From an uncultured delta proteobacterium (lineage in GTDB: Bacteria > Myxococcota_A > Polyangia > Polyangiales > Ga0077539), in NCBI GenBank assembly GCA_903885885.1, contig CAISKJ010001717.1, positions 1 to 9,878 on the forward strand: a stretch of DNA of 9,878 bases, given 5' to 3'. Numbering within the stretch: the first letter of the stretch is position 1; each line of letters starts with the position of its first letter. Of the stretch, positions 6,797 to 9,878 are shown piece by piece. The notes under the pieces were generated by a model. That model was not told the origin of the DNA. It ran no database searches and worked only from the letters and a program-made list of their open reading frames with translations. The translations under genes and the position numbers were made by a program.

Positions 6797-8451
6797 CGCG
6801 CGCCGTGCGGCACGTGCACGCCGTGGCGCGTGGCGAAGTCCGTGGCAACGTCGTAGCCCGCGTCGACGTGGCGAATCACGCCCATGCCCGGGTCGCTGGT
6901 GAGCACGCGCGCGAGCCTGCGCTCGGCGCCGTCGGTGCCGTCGGCCACCACCACCATGCCCGCGTGAATGGAGTTGCCGATGCCCACGCCGCCGCCGTGA
7001 TGAACGCTCACCCACGTGGCGCCCGCGGCGCAGTTCACGAGCGCGTTGAGAATGGGCCAGTCGGCGATGGCGTCGCTGCCGTCGCGCATGGCCTCGGTCT
7101 CGCGGTGCGGCGACGCGACGGAGCCGCAGTCGAGGTGGTCGCGGCCGATCACGATGGGGGCCTTCACGCGGCCCGTTCGCACGAGGTCGTTGAACACCTT
7201 GCCCACGCGCGCGCGCTCGCCGTACCCGAGCCAGCAGATGCGCGAGGGGAGGCCCTGAAAGGCCACGCGCTCCTGCGCCATCTTGATCCAGCGGTGCAGC
7301 GACGGGTCGTCGGGCACGGCCTCGAGCACGGCGCGGTCGGTCTCGGCGATGTCGGCGGGGTCGCCCGAGAGCGCCACCCAGCGAAAGGGCCCGCGCCCCG
7401 TGCAGAACTGCGGGCGAATGTATGCGGGCACGAAGCCCGGGATTTCGAACGCGTCGTCGGCCCCCGCGAGCTGCGCCTCGGCCCGAATGTTATTGCCGTA
7501 GTCGCACGCGAACACGCCCTTCGCCTGCATGGCGCGCATCGCGCGAATCTCGAGGGCCATGCCCTCGCGGGCGCGCTTCACGTAGCCCGTCGGGTCGGCG
7601 ACGCGCAGCGCGGCGGCCTCGTCGAGCGTGAGCCCGGGCGGCACGTAGCCCTGCAGCGGGTCGTGCGCCGAGGTCTGCTCGGTGACGAAATCGGGCAGCG
7701 CGCCGCGCGCCACGAGCGCGGGGTACACGTCGGCGGCGTTGCCCACGAGGCCCACCGAGAGGGCCTCGCCGTTCGCGCACGCGGCCTTCACCCACGCGAG
7801 GGCCTCGTCGAGGGAGGCGGTGGCCTTGTCGAGGTAGCGCGTCGCGAGGCGACGCTCGACGCGTGACGGGTCGACCTCGACGCAGAGGCACACGGCGCCG
7901 TTCATGGTGGCCGCGAGGGGCTGCGCGCCGCCCATGCCGCCGAGGCCCGCGGTGAGGATCCACCGGCCCTTCCACGATCCGTCGAAGTGCTGCCGACCGG
8001 CCTCGGCGAAGGTCTCGTAGGTGCCCTGCAGAATGCCCTGCGTGCCGATGTAGATCCAGCTGCCGGCGGTCATCTGACCGTACCGGGTGAGGCCCTGGGC
8101 CTCGCGGCGACGAAAGTGCTCCCACGTCGCCCATTTGGGCACCAGGAGGGAGTTGGCGATGAGCACGCGCGGGGCGTCTTCGTGGGTGCGAAAGCGCCCC
8201 ACGGCCTTGCCCGATTGCACGAGCAGCGTCTCGTTGTCGCCGAGGTCGCGCAGCTCGCGGAGAATCACGTCGAAGGACGCCCAGTCGCGCGCGGCCTTGC
8301 CCGTGCCGCCGTAGACCACGAGGTCTTGCGGGCGCTCGGCCACGTCGGGGTCGAGGTTGTTCTGAATCATTCGCCAGGCGGCCTCCTGCGGCCAGCCCTT
8401 GCAGCTGAGCGCGGTGCCGTGGGGTGCGCGTACGGTGCGTGCGGTGCTCAT
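6793..8451 (-). CDS. hutU: Urocanate hydratase (urocanase)
   Basis: HutU adds water to urocanate to give 4-imidazolone-5-propionate, the second step of histidine degradation, using a tightly bound NAD+ as electrophile. The 552-residue length is typical (about 550-560). Conserved blocks are visible throughout: RAPHGTALSCKGW near the N-terminus, NNLDP and VVYGGTGKAARDW (46-57), GLGGMGGAQ at 169-177 in the NAD+-binding region, and FQGLPSRICWLGYGER with C406, matching the active-site cysteine C410 of the Pseudomonas enzyme. HHGGGVG and DAGYD complete the C-terminal part. It is the first gene of the operon and its stop overlaps hutI. The ATG at 8451 has no Shine-Dalgarno; the probable promoter is so close that the transcript may be nearly leaderless. 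HutH, which makes urocanate, must be encoded elsewhere or beyond the window. Confidence 0.98.
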   Translation of the reverse strand: MSTARTVRAPHGTALSCKGWPQEAAWRMIQNNLDPDVAERPQDLVVYGGTGKAARDWASFDVILRELRDLGDNETLLVQSGKAVGRFRTHEDAPRVLIANSLLVPKWATWEHFRRREAQGLTRYGQMTAGSWIYIGTQGILQGTYETFAEAGRQHFDGSWKGRWILTAGLGGMGGAQPLAATMNGAVCLCVEVDPSRVERRLATRYLDKATASLDEALAWVKAACANGEALSVGLVGNAADVYPALVARGALPDFVTEQTSAHDPLQGYVPPGLTLDEAAALRVADPTGYVKRAREGMALEIRAMRAMQAKGVFACDYGNNIRAEAQLAGADDAFEIPGFVPAYIRPQFCTGRGPFRWVALSGDPADIAETDRAVLEAVPDDPSLHRWIKMAQERVAFQGLPSRICWLGYGERARVGKVFNDLVRTGRVKAPIVIGRDHLDCGSVASPHRETEAMRDGSDAIADWPILNALVNCAAGATWVSVHHGGGVGIGNSIHAGMVVVADGTDGAERRLARVLTSDPGMGVIRHVDAGYDVATDFATRHGVHVPHGAR

Positions 8452-8455
8452 GATC

Positions 8456-8470
8456 GGGGCGCGGAGGGTA
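8456..8470 (-). promoter_or_regulatory. Candidate promoter of the hut operon
   Basis: Read on the minus strand, TACCCT (8470-8465) is followed by CCGCGCCCC (8464-8456), the same layout as before lspA and the KOW gene. Transcription would begin around 8458, leaving a leader of about seven bases before the hutU ATG. The -35 region at 17-base spacing reads TCCAAC, a poor match, and overlaps an inverted repeat that may be an operator. Inference. Confidence 0.4.
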
Positions 8471-8473
8471 ACG

Positions 8474-8492
8474 CCAACGGGGTGCGCGTTGG
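8474..8492. promoter_or_regulatory. Candidate hut operator, inverted repeat
   Basis: CCAACG (8474-8479) and CGTTGG (8487-8492) form a perfect six-base inverted repeat with a seven-base gap, centre to centre 13 bases apart. It occupies the spacer and -35 region of the proposed hut promoter, where a dimeric repressor would block transcription, and sits about 40 bases upstream of the divergent gene's -10. No regulator gene is in the window. A six-base repeat can arise by chance. Confidence 0.3.
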
Positions 8493-8509
8493 AGCCTCGA
8501 AGCGAGTGG

Positions 8510-8547
8510 TTTCCCTTTGGGGAGAACGCGCGTATGGTCCGCCCCCC
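8510..8547 (+). promoter_or_regulatory. Candidate promoter of the KOW-domain gene
   Basis: TTTCCC (8510-8515) and TATGGT (8533-8538) are separated by 17 bases, giving a plausible -35/-10 pair. The -10 is followed by CCGCCCCCC (8539-8547), identical to the tract after the lspA -10. The start would fall about 20 bases before the GTG at 8565, leaving room for the ribosome binding site. Confidence 0.4.
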
Positions 8548-8552
8548 AATTC

Positions 8553-8557
8553 AGGAG
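8553..8557 (+). promoter_or_regulatory. Ribosome binding site that decides the KOW gene start
   Basis: AGGAG lies seven bases before GTG 8565 but only one base before GTG 8559, so it favours 8565 among the in-frame starts. The ATG further upstream in this region would place the start inside the proposed promoter. Confidence 0.6.
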
Positions 8558-8564
8558 CGTGATC

Positions 8565-9827
8565 GTGCAGTTCGCGGGCTTTACCGAGGCAGATTTCGAC
8601 GCATACCTTCCGGCGAGGGCGACCTCGAACGCGTTCAACCGCCCGCGCGTCGAGGTGAAGCAGAAGGCGCTGGCGCTCACGCGTCCGCTCTGCGAGGCCG
8701 CCAACGCCGCGGGCTTCGGCCTCGAGATGCGCGCCAGCGAAGAGACCCCGTCGCTCTGGAACAAGCGCAGCGTCACCGCGCAGTGGGTCTTCTTCTGGCG
8801 CGATCAGTCCGCGCGCAAGCGCCTCGAAGAGATCCTCGACAAGGGCCGCACGCTCGCCGCCACGCTCACCGACCCGACGCCCTACTTCCGCCACGCCTTC
8901 CTCGCGCTCTTCCTCGACGCGTCGCAGGTCGAGGTGGCGCTCAAGGTCCACGGCGACGCGTGGGTCGACGTTCGCAACGTGCGCGCACTCTGCGAAGACC
9001 CCGCGCGCCGCGACGCCCTCGTCGAGGCGCTGCGCGCGCTCCCGAGCGACTACGTCATGGGCGTCACGGGCCACGACTCGGTGCCCGCCCACACCGTCGA
9101 CGCCTCGGCCCTCGCGGCCACCTTCGACGCGCTCACCGAGGCCTCCCAGTGGTGGTTCCTCGGCCGCGCGATGCCCCGCGCCGAGGCCGTCGCCACGGGC
9201 CCCGCCCTCGCGCAGTGGATCGACGACACCTTCCGCGCGCTGCTCCCGCTCTACCGCCTGGTGGCGTGGTCGCACGACAACGACCTCGTCTCCATCGAGC
9301 GCGAGGTCGAGGCCGCCCGCGCCGAGCGCCTCGCCCACGTCGACGAAGAGGCCGCCCGCGAGGCCTCGTGGAAGGCGCAGCAGCTCGCCGAGATCGAGCG
9401 CCGCCGCGAGGTCGCCCAGGTCGAGACGCGCGAGCGCGTGGCCCTCGCCGAGCGCCCGCGCCCCGCGGTGGTGCACTCCGCGGTGCAGCACCTCGCGCCC
9501 CCCGCCGAGCCGCTGAAGTTCACGCCGCCGCCGCGCCCCAGCGCCCCGCCGAAGCCCGCGGCGCCGCCCCCCGCGGCGCGCCCCGAGCGCTCGCAAGACG
9601 AGCTCCGCGAGCGCCTCTCGAAGGCCCCGAAGCCCAAGGCCGAAGCGCGCGAGCCCGTCGAGTCGGCGGCGCCCGTCACCGTGGGCGCCAAGGTCAAGAT
9701 CAAGAGCGGCCCCTTCGCCGAGCGCGTGGGCACCGTCGCCGAGGTCGATGGCAAGGGCCACGCGCGCGTGCTCTTCGGCCTCATCGCGGCCCGCCTCGAG
9801 GTCACCGAGCTCGTCACCCTGAGCTGA
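8565..9827 (+). CDS. Uncharacterised protein with C-terminal KOW-like domain
   Basis: A 420-residue cytoplasmic protein I do not recognise as a whole. Residues 1-240 form a globular alpha/beta region beginning FAGFTEADFDAYLPARATSNAFNRPR, with a Trp-containing strand (TAQWVFFWRD, 71-80) and WWFLGRAMPRAEA (196-208). Residues 243-300 are a highly charged Glu/Arg/Ala segment likely to be a long helix or coiled coil. Residues 311-340 are a Pro/Ala linker. Residues 370-418 (VTVGAKVKIKSGPFAERVGTVAEVDGKG, ending ARLEVTELV) fit a KOW domain of the NusG C-terminal type, usually a contact surface for ribosomal or transcription proteins, or for RNA. The NusG N-terminal domain is not evident, so this is not NusG or RfaH. 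It is divergent from hutU with about 113 bases between starts, and may share the regulatory region. Confidence 0.85.
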   Translation: MQFAGFTEADFDAYLPARATSNAFNRPRVEVKQKALALTRPLCEAANAAGFGLEMRASEETPSLWNKRSVTAQWVFFWRDQSARKRLEEILDKGRTLAATLTDPTPYFRHAFLALFLDASQVEVALKVHGDAWVDVRNVRALCEDPARRDALVEALRALPSDYVMGVTGHDSVPAHTVDASALAATFDALTEASQWWFLGRAMPRAEAVATGPALAQWIDDTFRALLPLYRLVAWSHDNDLVSIEREVEAARAERLAHVDEEAAREASWKAQQLAEIERRREVAQVETRERVALAERPRPAVVHSAVQHLAPPAEPLKFTPPPRPSAPPKPAAPPPAARPERSQDELRERLSKAPKPKAEAREPVESAAPVTVGAKVKIKSGPFAERVGTVAEVDGKGHARVLFGLIAARLEVTELVTLS

Positions 9828-9842
9828 GCGCCGCGTCCCGGG

Positions 9843-9878
9843 GCAGGCGCCTGCACTCCGCGGTGCAGGCGCGCCTGC
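9843..9878. repeat. Tandem GC-rich palindromes, possible terminator
   Basis: GCAGGCGCCTGC (9843-9854) and GCAGGCGCGCCTGC (9865-9878) are each perfect palindromes. GCGCCTGCAC (9847-9856) also pairs perfectly with GTGCAGGCGC (9863-9872) around a six-base loop, so alternative hairpins can form. The block starts 15 bases after the KOW gene stop. No T run is seen before the window ends, so a classical intrinsic terminator cannot be confirmed. It may be the edge of a larger interspersed repeat. Confidence 0.55.

Noticed and set aside
5663..6856. Long plus-strand open frame opposite hutI.
   Set aside because: It is an antisense shadow of a clearly identified enzyme; its composition (His and Arg excess) is typical of such shadows in GC-rich genes.
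8448..9761. Minus-strand open frame of 437 codons opposite the KOW gene.
   Set aside because: Highly repetitive Gly/Leu/Arg/Glu composition, no recognisable motif, and it would run into the hut promoter. The plus frame has a ribosome binding site, a promoter candidate and a KOW-like domain.

Overview
The window is very GC-rich, with codons ending almost always in G or C. It looks like chromosomal DNA of a free-living Gram-negative bacterium. The composition, the Ala/Pro-rich linkers and extensions, and a lipoprotein with an Asp/Gly/Ala-rich stretch after its lipidation cysteine suggest Myxococcota (Polyangia-like). That placement is an inference from style; there is no rRNA or other marker gene here. 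No mobile element, tRNA, rRNA or CRISPR array is visible, and no gene-free stretch exceeds about 135 bases.

Left part, + strand (136-3590): a sugar-phosphate nucleotidyltransferase, lipoprotein signal peptidase (lspA), prolipoprotein diacylglyceryl transferase (lgt), and a secreted protein with its own lipobox. Lgt and LspA carry out the first two steps of lipoprotein maturation, and the next gene encodes a likely substrate. Both the nucleotidyltransferase and lgt carry a single-base frameshift in a short homopolymer. Their products are conserved in sense on both sides of the break, so I read them as probable sequencing or assembly errors rather than decayed genes.

Middle, - strand (8451 down to 3612): a compact histidine-degradation operon, hutU-hutI followed by a gene for a 636-residue multidomain protein ending in a DUF2325-like domain. 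Both junctions are four-base ATGA overlaps, which implies translational coupling. HutU and HutI are consecutive enzymes turning urocanate into formiminoglutamate. The third gene is the least understood and most interesting part of the operon. HutH and the final hut enzyme are not in the window.

Right part, + strand (8565-9827): a gene divergent from hutU encoding an unrecognised N-terminal domain, a charged helical segment, a Pro-rich linker and a C-terminal KOW-like (NusG-type) domain. It is followed at the window edge by tandem GC-rich palindromes that may act as a terminator.

A recurring element, a -10-like TAnnnT or GATACT hexamer followed directly by a CCGCSCCC tract, lies upstream of lspA, hutU and the KOW gene, with a looser version before the lipoprotein gene. 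It is my best guess at the local promoter type. Two of these genes (hutU and the lipoprotein) lack a Shine-Dalgarno sequence and may be read from leaderless or nearly leaderless mRNAs.
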